Notes: generated from the sequence alone by a model not told the origin. A stretch of DNA of 15,507 nt from Bacteroidales bacterium (GCA_020860885.1 JAJBTS010000427.1:1-15507); one strand, 5' to 3'; shown: positions 6,597-14,160, counted from the first letter of the stretch. Translations and numbers: made by a program.

Positions 6597-7256
6597 ATGA
6601 AAATTGCGTTTGATCAGATAAAGGCACTATTGGATGATCCCTTTTTCGAGATACAATGTGTTGGAAAAGAGGCTGTCAGGCAACGTATTATGCCTGTAGA
6701 TAAATACAGCAAAGCTCCGGTCAATTTTCAGTTTATAGAATGGACGGAAGAAGATGCTAAGGGAGTGATAGAATATTCGTTTCTCAACTCCGGAATCGGA
6801 AGATTACTGCTCGCTAATACGGCTAAAGGGTTATGCTTTTTAGGATTTGCATCTAAGGGCGAAGCAGAAATAAAAGCAGATTTTATGCGAAGATTCCCGA
6901 AGCAACCTATGACAGAAAAGGTAAGTGGATTTCAGCTACAGGCCGTTGAATATTGCAATGGTAACCACGAACGGTTGATTCCACTCCACCTGAGAGGAAC
7001 GGATTTCCAGATCGGGATATGGAAGCAATTGGTGCGTATACCGGAAGGCAGGCTTTCTACCTATGGCTCGCTTGCCCCTCATGCCGGAGGAGCACAGGCT
7101 GTCGGTTCTGCGGTGGGCGCTAATCCTGTAAGTTATATCGTGCCGTGTCACCGGATAGTGAAAAGTGATGGTAATATTCAGGGGTATCATTGGGGGACGG
7201 AGATTAAAAAACAGCTTTTAGCCTACGAATTTCACGCATACGAGAGAAAGAAATGA
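6597..7256 (+). CDS. AGT paralogue 2 with Gln at the arginine-finger position
   Basis: Like its upstream neighbour it has 219 residues and the alkyltransferase fold: 'IEYSFLNSGIGRLLLANT' in the N-terminal half, then GTDFQIGIWKQL, 'STYGSLA' with the conserved Tyr, active site P183-C184-H185-R186-I, and 'LLAYE'. The odd feature is position 167. Where family members have R in R-A-V-G (the finger that fills the space of the flipped base), this protein has Q167 (codon CAG), so catalysis or specificity may differ. The first ~45 residues are an extension as in paralogue 1. It starts 2 bp after the previous stop and its TGA overlaps the next ATG by 4 bp (ATGA), so translation is probably coupled. It may be a damage binder rather than a full repair enzyme (inference), although the catalytic Cys is kept. 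Confidence 0.88.
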   Translation: MKIAFDQIKALLDDPFFEIQCVGKEAVRQRIMPVDKYSKAPVNFQFIEWTEEDAKGVIEYSFLNSGIGRLLLANTAKGLCFLGFASKGEAEIKADFMRRFPKQPMTEKVSGFQLQAVEYCNGNHERLIPLHLRGTDFQIGIWKQLVRIPEGRLSTYGSLAPHAGGAQAVGSAVGANPVSYIVPCHRIVKSDGNIQGYHWGTEIKKQLLAYEFHAYERKK

Positions 7257-8092
7257 GAACCCAACGGCAAATAGACAACGACCGAATAGCAGCTGCAATT
7301 GACTTTCTGATAAAGAATTACAGAAGCCAACCACAATTAGGGGAAGTTGCAGATCATGTACATCTGAGTCCCTATCACTTTCAGCGGATGTTCCATGAAT
7401 GGGTAGGAGTAACTCCCAAGCAATTCGCTCAATATTTAAGTGTCGAACACGCGAAAAAGATATTACAAGAGACTCGTGCAACACTTTTTGACGTTGCTGA
7501 TGAAATCGGTTTGTCTACTACAAGTCGTCTGCACGATCTGTTTGTGAATATCGAAGGAATGACTCCCGGCGAATACAAGAATGGAGGGGAATCCCTGACG
7601 ATTAATTATTCGTTTTCCGATACTCCTTTTGGAACGGTTATTATAGGCTCTACGGAAAAAGGCATATGCCATATGACTTTTGCAGATGAAGGTAAACAGA
7701 CTGCGTTGGAAAGAATGAAAATGTCGTTTCCGAAAGCAGCCTTTAAGCACTTTTTGGACAGGAATCAACAGAATGCTTTATTTGTATTTACGCAAGATTG
7801 GGACAAACCCGAAGAAATCCGATTGCATCTGAAAGCAACGGATTTTCAATTGAAAGTATGGAAAACCTTACTTCAGGTGCCCGGCGGGGGGCTTGTAACG
7901 TATTCGGATCTGGCTCTGAAATCGGGCCATAAAAAGGCTCAAAGAGCCGTCGGTACAGCATTAGGCAACAATCCTGTTGTGGTTCTTATTCCTTGTCACA
8001 GGGTAATACAATCATCGGGCATAATTGGAAATTATCGTTACGGTGCAGAACGAAAAAACGCTCTTATCGGTTGGGAAGCTGCTAAACGATGA
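7253..8092 (+). CDS. AraC-type HTH fused to O6-alkylguanine-DNA alkyltransferase (Ada-like without zinc domain)
   Basis: The protein has 279 residues. Residues ~8-110 form an AraC-type double helix-turn-helix ('QLGEVADHVHLSPYHFQRMF' and 'TLFDVADEIGLSTTSRLHDL', closing with GMTPGEYK). From ~118 an alkyltransferase domain follows: 'YSFSDTPFGTVIIGSTEKG', ATDFQLKVWKTL, 'VTYSDLA', arginine finger R231, and active site P247-C248-H249-R250-V. E. coli Ada also has an N-terminal zinc domain with the phosphotriester-sensing Cys; that domain is absent here, so activation by phosphotriester methylation is not expected in the usual way. It may still regulate this operon or simply use the HTH for DNA binding. 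It is the last gene of the operon and its start overlaps the upstream stop by 4 bp. Confidence 0.93.
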   Translation: MRTQRQIDNDRIAAAIDFLIKNYRSQPQLGEVADHVHLSPYHFQRMFHEWVGVTPKQFAQYLSVEHAKKILQETRATLFDVADEIGLSTTSRLHDLFVNIEGMTPGEYKNGGESLTINYSFSDTPFGTVIIGSTEKGICHMTFADEGKQTALERMKMSFPKAAFKHFLDRNQQNALFVFTQDWDKPEEIRLHLKATDFQLKVWKTLLQVPGGGLVTYSDLALKSGHKKAQRAVGTALGNNPVVVLIPCHRVIQSSGIIGNYRYGAERKNALIGWEAAKR

Positions 8093-8180
8093 TATGCTGA
8101 TAAAAAGATCTGAATAAAATCATTCTACCAATACAACAATCCTCTAAGCTCTTTTTGAGTGTTATAATAGCAATTAAAAA

Positions 8181-8245
8181 AGAAATATCGAACATTTTCC
8201 GTCCTTAAAAAGTCATAACTCATTCGTGCATAAACGGGATATTTG
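8181..8245 (+). promoter_or_regulatory. ftsH promoter with candidate AraC-type operator
   Basis: The -7-like box is GATATTTG (8238-8245), one base off TAnnTTTG, which suggests a need for an activator. Starting 57 bp upstream is AGAAATATCG followed by AACATT (8191-8196) and, 21 bp further, GTCATA (8212-8217). The hdeD-like promoter at 11416-11480 has the same motif with the same 57-bp offset and 21-bp half-site spacing. Direct half-sites two helical turns apart are typical of AraC-family binding. Confidence 0.55.
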
Positions 8246-8279
8246 CATAGTGATTAATTATAAACTAAAATATTGAGTT

Positions 8280-10148
8280 ATGAGTGTAGAACAGAAAAAC
8301 GACGAAAAACCCAGGCAGAATCCTTATATGGGAATTCTTTTTGGTTTAGCTATAGTTATGCTATTGAATGGTTTGGTCTTTCCCAATATTATGAAACCCA
8401 GGATAGTCTATACCGACTATGGCACATTCATAAGTAAGGTGGAAGAAGGAAAGGTTAAAGAGGTGAAAGTGGAAGACAACCGCATTTATTTTTCAGCATT
8501 AGATGAAGATAATACAGAAACCACGTATCAGACCGGAACTATCAATGATCCGGAATTGGTAGACCGGTTGCTGGCAGCGGAAAGTCCTAATGAAACAGGA
8601 AAGATTGCTTTTACGAAGACAATTCCCCGCGAGAGTTCCCCAATACTTAGTTTCCTTCTTCTTTGGGTATTGCCGGGAGTCTTTTTTTACTTTATATGGA
8701 GACAAATGTCCAAGGGCATCCAAAACCGTATGGGTGGCGACAATGTAATGTCATTTGGTAAAAGTGGCGCGAAGATCTATGCCGAATCGGAAATTAAAAC
8801 AACTTTTGCAGATGTTGCCGGGCAAGACGAGGCGAAAGAAGCTCTCTATGAAATCGTTGACTTTCTACATAATCCGGATAAATATACTACAATCGGAGCA
8901 AGTCTTCCGAAAGGAGCATTGTTGGTAGGCCCTCCGGGGACAGGGAAAACTTTAATTGCCCGGGCTGTGGCAGGTGAGGCAAAAGTACCTTTCTTTTCTA
9001 TCTCGGGTTCTGAATTTGTACAAATGTTTGTCGGAATGGGAGCTGCGAAAGTACGTGACCTTTTTAAACAAGCCAATGAGAAAGCTCCTTGTATTATCTT
9101 CATTGATGAAATAGACGCTATCGGGAAAAAACGGGACAATGCATTGGGAGGTGGTAACGATGAACGCGAACAGACCTTGAATCAGCTTCTTACGGAAATG
9201 GATGGTTTTGATGGGAAAAAAGGAGTCGTAATTCTGGGCGCTATCAACCGTCCGGATAGCCTGGATAAAGCTTTGCTCCGTCCGGGACGTTTCGACAGGC
9301 GCATACAGATGGAATTACCGGATCTGGAAGGAAGAAAGGCTATATTGGAAGTTCATCTGAAGAAAGTGAAACACGACAATATAAACCTTGATATTGTTTC
9401 GCGGGCTACAGCCGGTTCTTCCGGTGCGGAACTGGCAAATATCGTTAATGAGGCAGCCTTGCGGGCGGTTCGTTTAGGACACGATGCTGTTACGACAAAC
9501 GATCTGGAAGAATGTGTGGAAGTGGTATTGGCTGGGGCTCAGAAAAAAGGAAAAGTTATATCCGACAAAGAGAAAAAGATCATTGCTTACCATGAGATCG
9601 GACATGCCATGGTAGCTGCCCAACAAATGAATTCGGCTCCGGTACATAAGATAACCATCATTCCGCGTACTTCCGGAGCATTGGGTTATACCATGCAGGT
9701 CGATTCCGGAGAACAAAATCTGATAAGCCGTGAAGAAATACTGAATCGTATTACCACTCTTACCGGAGGTCGTGCGGCTGAAGAAATCGTATGCAATACG
9801 GTAACAACGGGTGCTTCCAACGATATTGAACAGGCTACTAAACTGGCCCGGGCTATGATTACCCGTTATGGTATGAGCGATAAATACGATATGATGGCTC
9901 TCGAAACCGTTAATAATGTTTATCTGGGAGGAGATTCTTCCCTGGCATGCTCTGCCGATACCGCTGCCGAAATAGATAAGGAAGTTCTTACTATCATAAA
10001 AATAGCTCACGAAAAAGCGAAAAAAATCATTACGGATAATCTGAATAAAGTTCATGAAACAACAAAATTCCTGCTTGAAAAAGAAACCATAACCGGTGAC
10101 GAGTTTATGGAAATACTTAACCGTAGTGACAAAAAACAGGATGAATAA
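8280..10148 (+). CDS. ftsH: ATP-dependent zinc metalloprotease FtsH
   Basis: The protein has 622 residues and the full FtsH layout: membrane helix 1 (~16-36), a periplasmic domain (~40-118), membrane helix 2 (~121-141) and a cytoplasmic AAA+ module. The module has Walker A G217-PPGTGKT-224, pore motif FVGMGA, Walker B IIFIDEID (272-279) and second region of homology '[10 protein letters not shown]'. The M41 peptidase has H438-E-I-G-H442 and D515 as the probable third zinc ligand. It would degrade damaged membrane proteins and regulators in the inner membrane. The HEIGH variant and the stress-type neighbours suggest a second, inducible copy rather than the housekeeping one (inference; the rest of the genome is not visible). 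Its promoter shares a motif with the hdeD-like gene, and a 104-residue protein follows 11 bp downstream. Confidence 0.97.
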   Translation: MSVEQKNDEKPRQNPYMGILFGLAIVMLLNGLVFPNIMKPRIVYTDYGTFISKVEEGKVKEVKVEDNRIYFSALDEDNTETTYQTGTINDPELVDRLLAAESPNETGKIAFTKTIPRESSPILSFLLLWVLPGVFFYFIWRQMSKGIQNRMGGDNVMSFGKSGAKIYAESEIKTTFADVAGQDEAKEALYEIVDFLHNPDKYTTIGASLPKGALLVGPPGTGKTLIARAVAGEAKVPFFSISGSEFVQMFVGMGAAKVRDLFKQANEKAPCIIFIDEIDAIGKKRDNALGGGNDEREQTLNQLLTEMDGFDGKKGVVILGAINRPDSLDKALLRPGRFDRRIQMELPDLEGRKAILEVHLKKVKHDNINLDIVSRATAGSSGAELANIVNEAALRAVRLGHDAVTTNDLEECVEVVLAGAQKKGKVISDKEKKIIAYHEIGHAMVAAQQMNSAPVHKITIIPRTSGALGYTMQVDSGEQNLISREEILNRITTLTGGRAAEEIVCNTVTTGASNDIEQATKLARAMITRYGMSDKYDMMALETVNNVYLGGDSSLACSADTAAEIDKEVLTIIKIAHEKAKKIITDNLNKVHETTKFLLEKETITGDEFMEILNRSDKKQDE

Positions 10149-10159
10149 AGAGATGAAAA

Positions 10160-10474
10160 ATGAGAATAGCTATAATACTCGATTGTATTTATCTGATAGA
10201 GTCGGGGAGTAGTACAAAGAAAATCCTTTTGTTTGAAGTGAATGACGATCTTGTTACCGCTATCGATGAAGATATGATTTCAATAGCAAACATAAATTAC
10301 CTTTGCCTGTGGTTACTTGCCAAACGTGCAGTCAGATTGTATTGCGACGGACTAACCGAAGCAGATGTCTTTTTCCTGGAAAAAGCAGGAATCGAAGTCT
10401 ATCCGCTGGAAAGGATCCGGGGTCATGCTATCCTTCAGGCCTTACTACTAAAAGATAAAAAAAGGAATGGCTGA
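10160..10474 (+). CDS. Small protein co-transcribed with ftsH, possibly NifX/NafY-like fold
   Basis: The 104-residue protein starts 11 bp after the ftsH stop and is probably in the same transcript. Its pattern is strand 'MRIAIILD', strand 'KKILLFEVN', helix, 'VRLYCDGLTEADVFFLEKAGIEVYPL', then a short helix. This recalls the dinitrogenase iron-molybdenum cofactor-binding fold (NifX/NafY), in which 'K-x-G-I-x-V-Y' closes the domain, but no cofactor ligand is evident, so that is a low-confidence guess. No signal peptide or membrane helix is seen. Placed behind ftsH, it may modulate or supply a substrate to the protease (inference). The gene ends inside a hairpin shared with the convergent regulator gene. 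Confidence 0.65.
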   Translation: MRIAIILDCIYLIESGSSTKKILLFEVNDDLVTAIDEDMISIANINYLCLWLLAKRAVRLYCDGLTEADVFFLEKAGIEVYPLERIRGHAILQALLLKDKKRNG

Positions 10475-10492
10475 GTTCACACTCAGCTATTC
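10465..10492. terminator. Bidirectional hairpin terminator overlapping both stop codons
   Basis: The stem 10465-10475/10482-10492 has eleven pairs, one of them G-T, around a TTCACA loop. It contains the TGA of the upstream small gene (10472-10474) and the TGA of the convergent regulator (10483-10485). On the minus strand it is followed by a T-rich run (from the A-run at 10451-10463), so it should end the regulator transcript efficiently; the plus-strand tail is weaker. Confidence 0.75.
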
Positions 10493-11358
10493 TTATATTG
10501 CAGGGGAGTCATCCCTGCATACTGTTTGAAAAATCGTCCGAAAAAGGAAGGATTGGGGAAATTTAATTCTTCTGAAATTTGTAGGGCCGTCATATTCGTC
10601 GCTTTCAACATTCTTTTCGCTTCAATGGTAACCGCTTCGTTTATCCACTCGCTGATAGGATGTCCGGTTATCTTTTTAACCGTCATAGAAAGGTATTTGG
10701 GTGTCAGGCATAATTTATTCGCATAATAGGCTACGCTTCTCTCTTTCTTAAAATCTTTCAGCATGATTTTGAAAAAATTGTCCGTAAGCACTTCTTGTCT
10801 TGAAACAGCTGATGGTATCTGAGGAGCGGCATTCGAATATACGGCAGCTACCTCCATTAAAAGAGCGAATATGAGCGACTTTGTTTGTAGTTCCTTATGA
10901 GGATTATCCTTCCTCCGGTGATGTTTGGCAATCAGGGAATGAAGTTCAAACATATTGTGCATAGCTTCCGGTTTTATCTTTTGTACGGGTTCTAGAGAAA
11001 TTTTCTTCAACAGATCAAAATCCTTAGGAAGAGGAAGCTGCAATACATAATCGGAAGCAAGGAAAAGATTCTCAATAAGAAAATCGTCTGATCTTTTCAG
11101 TACCCGGGATATCTGATTGGGCATATAAGTAAATATATGTCCTTCTTTAAGGAGAAAATCCCTGTAATTGATCCTTAAGTTAGCTTCTCCTTTCAGGCAC
11201 ATTGCTAAAACAAAGCCATTAAATATAAAAGATTCATCCAGGGACTGATCCGGTACGATCAGGGATGCGTCGTTTAGAACAAAGTTCTTAATGGCAAAAC
11301 GATCCGTAACATCGGATATTTTTTCCCTGTGGCTAGTTATGTCGGTAATTCCTGGCAT
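10483..11358 (-). CDS. AraC-family transcriptional regulator
   Basis: The protein has 291 residues. A cupin-like sensor domain (~45-110) has the typical 'CLKGEANLRINYRDFLLKEGHIFTYMP' region seen in Bacteroidota AraC proteins. The C-terminal DNA-binding domain (~205-289) has two helix-turn-helix units ('YYANKLCLTPKYLSMTVKK' and 'TALQISEELNFPNPSFFG') and the closing GMTPLQYK. The ligand is unknown. It is divergent from the hdeD-like gene and convergent with the ftsH unit. A motif shared by the ftsH and hdeD-like promoters, with 21-bp direct half-sites, makes these two the likely targets, and one copy lies just upstream of its own promoter, so autoregulation is plausible. Confidence 0.93.
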   Translation of the reverse strand: MPGITDITSHREKISDVTDRFAIKNFVLNDASLIVPDQSLDESFIFNGFVLAMCLKGEANLRINYRDFLLKEGHIFTYMPNQISRVLKRSDDFLIENLFLASDYVLQLPLPKDFDLLKKISLEPVQKIKPEAMHNMFELHSLIAKHHRRKDNPHKELQTKSLIFALLMEVAAVYSNAAPQIPSAVSRQEVLTDNFFKIMLKDFKKERSVAYYANKLCLTPKYLSMTVKKITGHPISEWINEAVTIEAKRMLKATNMTALQISEELNFPNPSFFGRFFKQYAGMTPLQYKNS

Positions 11359-11388
11359 ACTATTTAAGGATTAATTGATAACATTTTC

Positions 11389-11396
11389 CAAATATA
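11389..11396 (-). promoter_or_regulatory. Bacteroidota -7 box for the AraC regulator gene
   Basis: Read on the minus strand this is TATATTTG, an exact TAnnTTTG match, with transcription starting near 11382 and a leader of about 24 nt before the ATG at 11358. The candidate AraC operator (11416-11452) begins 20 bp upstream, over the -33 position. Confidence 0.6.
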
Positions 11397-11415
11397 GACT
11401 TAAATCTTAATAAAA

Positions 11416-11480
11416 AGAAATATCGGACATTCTTTGTTCGATTTAAGACATTATCGGGGCTGCAATTCCAACGACCTTTG
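11416..11480 (+). promoter_or_regulatory. hdeD-like gene promoter with candidate AraC operator
   Basis: The motif AGAAATATCG (11416-11425) leads into GACATT (11426-11431), with a second GACATT at 11447-11452, exactly 21 bp later. The -7-like box GACCTTTG (11473-11480) starts 57 bp after the motif start, the same offset as upstream of ftsH. Both -7 boxes have G in place of the first T, as expected for activator-dependent promoters. The site lies between divergent promoters of the AraC regulator and the hdeD-like gene. Confidence 0.6.
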
Positions 11481-11520
11481 TATTATAAGAATGAATGTTT
11501 AATTTTTAATACTTAAAGTT

Positions 11521-12096
11521 ATGTTACAAATGATTGATTCAATGAAGAAAGCAGTAAAAAACTGGTGGATTTCGCTTCTTATAGGTATTATTGCTATTAT
11601 TATGGGAGTATGGTGTTTCACTTCTCCGGGAGTTTCTTTGGTGGGTATAACCTATGTATTTATCGTTGGGTTTCTGCTTAGCGGTATTCTGGATATTTTT
11701 TACGCAGTATCGAATCGTAATTCTTTATATGGCTGGGGTTGGACGCTCGCAGGAGGGATATTGGAGTTATTACTCGGAATAATGTTGTTGGTATTACCAA
11801 CTCCCGTTGTTACCGGAATACTCGTTTTCATGGTAGGCTTCTGGATGCTTTTTCGTTCTATATGGGGTGTTGGAGAAGCATGCCAGCTTCAGATTATGGG
11901 AGTAAGAGGTTGGGGATGGTTGCTTGCACTTAGTATCATCTGTATCATCCTCTCCTTTATGTACTTGTTGAGCCCGGGTTTTGGAAAAGGAATATTTGTA
12001 GTGGTACTGGTTGGAATTTCTATGCTGGTTTATGGATTATTCCGTGTTATTATAGCTTTTCAATTGAGAAAAATAAATAAAGAACTTAAGATGTAA
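11521..12096 (+). CDS. HdeD-family (DUF308) membrane protein
   Basis: The 191-residue, strongly hydrophobic protein has six predicted membrane helices (about 17-34, 40-63, 72-93, 96-114, 131-150, 155-178). It shows the internal repeat of small paired helices typical of the DUF308/HdeD family: 'WWISLLIGIIAIIMGVWCF' against 'WGWTLAGGILELLLGIMLL' and 'WGWLLALSIICIILSFMYL'. HdeD in E. coli belongs to the acid-resistance island; the biochemical role is not settled. It starts with a short polar helix (IDSMKKAVKN). It is divergent from the AraC regulator and shares a promoter motif with ftsH, so it probably belongs to the same membrane-stress response. The large repeat region follows its stop. Confidence 0.93.
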   Translation: MLQMIDSMKKAVKNWWISLLIGIIAIIMGVWCFTSPGVSLVGITYVFIVGFLLSGILDIFYAVSNRNSLYGWGWTLAGGILELLLGIMLLVLPTPVVTGILVFMVGFWMLFRSIWGVGEACQLQIMGVRGWGWLLALSIICIILSFMYLLSPGFGKGIFVVVLVGISMLVYGLFRVIIAFQLRKINKELKM

Positions 12097-12148
12097 ACAG
12101 TCATGCTACCGGGCCTCACCGTTAGCTGATTACTGTTAACTGTTAGCT

Positions 12149-12197
12149 GTACCTGAGGTATATATCTGAGCAAGTCTGGGATATATACCTCAGGTAC
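12149..12197. repeat. Perfect 18-bp inverted repeat after the hdeD-like gene
   Basis: Bases 12149-12166 and 12180-12197 are exact inverse complements (18 bp) around a 13-nt loop. The arms end in GGTATATATC/GATATATACC, the same core that recurs at 12226 and 12249. The repeat lies between convergent genes and could end transcription from either side, though no strong U-run follows. A direct repeat GTTAGCTG (12121-12128, 12142-12149) borders it, 21 bp apart. Confidence 0.8.
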
Positions 12198-12219
12198 GTC
12201 GCAATGCTTTTCGTCTCCC

Positions 12220-12266
12220 CTCTCGGATATATACCCGAGAGATGCTGAGATATATACCCGAGAGAT
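12220..12266. repeat. Tandem 18-bp repeats with GATATATACC core
   Basis: GATATATACCCGAGAGAT occurs twice without change (12226-12243 and 12249-12266), with a 23-bp period and a GCTGA spacer. The first copy also forms a 7-bp hairpin (12220-12226/12235-12241, CTCTCGG/CCGAGAG). Counting the inverted copy at 12157-12166 and the one at 12180-12189, the GATATATACC core appears four times in about 110 bp. No open frame is supported here. Confidence 0.75.
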
Positions 12267-12290
12267 AAGAAAATAAAGCTTTATTCCCTA

Positions 12291-13241
12291 TTAATCTCCT
12301 ATTCTGGATACTAATACAAAAGTGTTGTCATTCATTAATGAGAAACCTTCTATAGCTAAGTCTTGTTCCTCTTGAGATTTATCATAATTGCAATTGGGTC
12401 CTGATTGTCCTGCTCCTAGCCCAATCCACCAATAGGTCGGTTCAGCCTCTATTTTTACCACATAACTGATAGATCCTCCATGATGTGCCTGTGCTCCCGA
12501 TCCATGATATGCCACATTATGTATTCTGGCCCTGTCTGTTTGTATACCACTTCTTTCGAGAGGAAAATCTACGAAATAAGAAGACGCAGTGCAGGTCGAT
12601 ACAGGTGTCGTAGGATTCGGATAGGCATTTGTAGATGGAATGAACTGATAAGTGAAAGTTATACTATACGTTCCTTTTTTGAATTCAAGAACACTGAATC
12701 CTCCTTGATCCGTACGTAATCTGACATCCCCCCCTGTTTCATTGATAGTCTGTTTCAGATACAAGGACGCTTTATCTCCTAATTCGATATCTTTCATTAC
12801 ATCAAACATCCCCATTACCGGATTGTTTGAATTGCTGTTATCAATTATTTGCTTTCCGTCCAAATGAAAGACCGCAGACCGTGGAATCCCTAATTCGTTT
12901 AGTCTGTTATTTATTTCGGTCTCAAGGACCTCTTCGTAAATGAATTCTACCCAACTGTTTCCGGACCAAAAATAGAATTTATCTTTTTCTACTTTTTCAC
13001 CATCCATACCACTCTCTGCAATATTGAAAACGAGAAGGCCTATCGCCGGATTTTGAATAGGATTAGGACTGGAAGCGCTTTCTAGTTGTACTCGTGGACC
13101 CAGGAATCCTTTGTTGTCACTTACCAGTTCCAATACGGCACCTTTGTGCGGATCTTCTTCGGTTCCTATTGCTACTTGAGCCGATAGGTCTGCTCCTAGG
13201 ATTGTTGCAATAATTAAGAATATTAACTTGTTATATTTCAT
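12291..13241 (-). CDS. Secreted paralogue A of a three-gene surface-protein operon
   Basis: The 316-residue protein has a signal peptide likely cut after S20-A21. The phylum-typical start 'VAIGTEEDPHKGAVLEL' leads to 'NKGFLGPRVQL' (44-53). A Trp-rich turn (FYFWSGNSW, 89-97), a helical linker and 'LGIPRSAVFHLDGK' (117-130) follow. The C-terminal third is beta-rich ('GTYSITFTYQFIPS', 'SYFVDFPL') and ends in 'NDNTFVLVSRIGD'. C217 and C284 match cysteines in both neighbours and may form a disulfide. I do not recognise the family; the beta region has the character of a C1q/TNF-like jelly roll (inference only). It is the last gene of the operon, 13 bp after paralogue B. Confidence 0.8.
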   Translation of the reverse strand: MKYNKLIFLIIATILGADLSAQVAIGTEEDPHKGAVLELVSDNKGFLGPRVQLESASSPNPIQNPAIGLLVFNIAESGMDGEKVEKDKFYFWSGNSWVEFIYEEVLETEINNRLNELGIPRSAVFHLDGKQIIDNSNSNNPVMGMFDVMKDIELGDKASLYLKQTINETGGDVRLRTDQGGFSVLEFKKGTYSITFTYQFIPSTNAYPNPTTPVSTCTASSYFVDFPLERSGIQTDRARIHNVAYHGSGAQAHHGGSISYVVKIEAEPTYWWIGLGAGQSGPNCNYDKSQEEQDLAIEGFSLMNDNTFVLVSRIGD

Positions 13242-13254
13242 ATCTTTATTTAAA

Positions 13255-14148
13255 TTACCAGTCTCCGACTTTCGTTATGTATAAAAAAGTATTTCTGTTG
13301 GGTAAAGAAAACCCGTTAACCTGGGTGCAACTTCCGGGGCCTGCTCCCAGCTTTACGACCCATTCCGTTTGTTGCTCTATGGGTGCTACAAAATTGATTG
13401 TGGCAGCATGGGATGATTTATCTCCCGTATTTTGGTAGGTATTGGAATATACCCGGATGTATTTCAGTCCTGCACCATCTCTCGGATAGAATGGAAAATC
13501 CATAAAATAAGAAGACACGTTGCAATTAATTCCAGCCGGTGTAGTCGGAATAAACAGATAGGCAAAAACGATGTTGTATATTCCCGGATCCAGTATGAGT
13601 GTATTAGCTGTTCCGTCTTTCAATTTAATAGCGCCTCCTGAATGGTTGATGCTATCCATAAGGGGAAGATCCCTGGATGAGTATGCCTGAACGTCCTTCA
13701 TGAAATTACGCGCTCCCGGCCTGTTGTCAGAAAGCATGTCTTTTCCATCGAGGTAAAACATAGTAGGGCGGGGGATGGATAATCGGGATACTTCCTGATC
13801 TATTTTATATTCCAGTTCGTCCTGTACAATAAATCTTTCCCATCCCGGCCGCTCTCCTTCGACCCAATAATAGAATCCGTAAGGATACACCCTTTCTTCT
13901 TCGGGTTGTTGCGGATCGGGTTGAGATATATTCAGGACCATTAAACCCGGAGTAGCATCAGGTATGGTTGTATTGTCGTATCGTCCTGTCAGAGATACTC
14001 TTGGTCCCAGAAAACCTTTGTCAGACGATTGTAAGTCTAAAACGGCGCTTTCATGGGGAGAATCTAAGGAGCCTATAGTAACCTGGGCCTGTAGGCCGGG
14101 AAATACTATTAAAAATAGGATAAATACTGTAATGATATTTTTTTTCAT
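13255..14148 (-). CDS. Secreted paralogue B of a three-gene surface-protein operon
   Basis: The 297-residue protein has a signal peptide (K2-K3, hydrophobic 5-18, likely cut after Q20-A21). It has the same layout as its neighbours: 'VTIGSLDSPHESAVLDL', 'DKGFLGPRVSLT' (43-54), 'FYYWVEGERPGWERF', 'LSIPRPTMFYLDGKD' (123-137), then a beta-rich region ('PGIYNIVFAYLFIPT', 'SSYFMDFPF') closing with 'PNRNTFLYITKVGD'. C209 and C274 align with the conserved pair. No enzyme motif is visible. It lies 12 bp after paralogue C and 13 bp before A on the same strand, so all three should share one transcript. The function is unknown; a surface or envelope structural role is the simplest reading. Confidence 0.8.
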   Translation of the reverse strand: MKKNIITVFILFLIVFPGLQAQVTIGSLDSPHESAVLDLQSSDKGFLGPRVSLTGRYDNTTIPDATPGLMVLNISQPDPQQPEEERVYPYGFYYWVEGERPGWERFIVQDELEYKIDQEVSRLSIPRPTMFYLDGKDMLSDNRPGARNFMKDVQAYSSRDLPLMDSINHSGGAIKLKDGTANTLILDPGIYNIVFAYLFIPTTPAGINCNVSSYFMDFPFYPRDGAGLKYIRVYSNTYQNTGDKSSHAATINFVAPIEQQTEWVVKLGAGPGSCTQVNGFSLPNRNTFLYITKVGDW

Positions 14149-14160
14149 GATCGTTATAAT

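Noticed and set aside
8093..8180. Possible terminator after the alkyltransferase operon
   Set aside because: Only weak partial stems with no good stem plus U-run; not enough to call.
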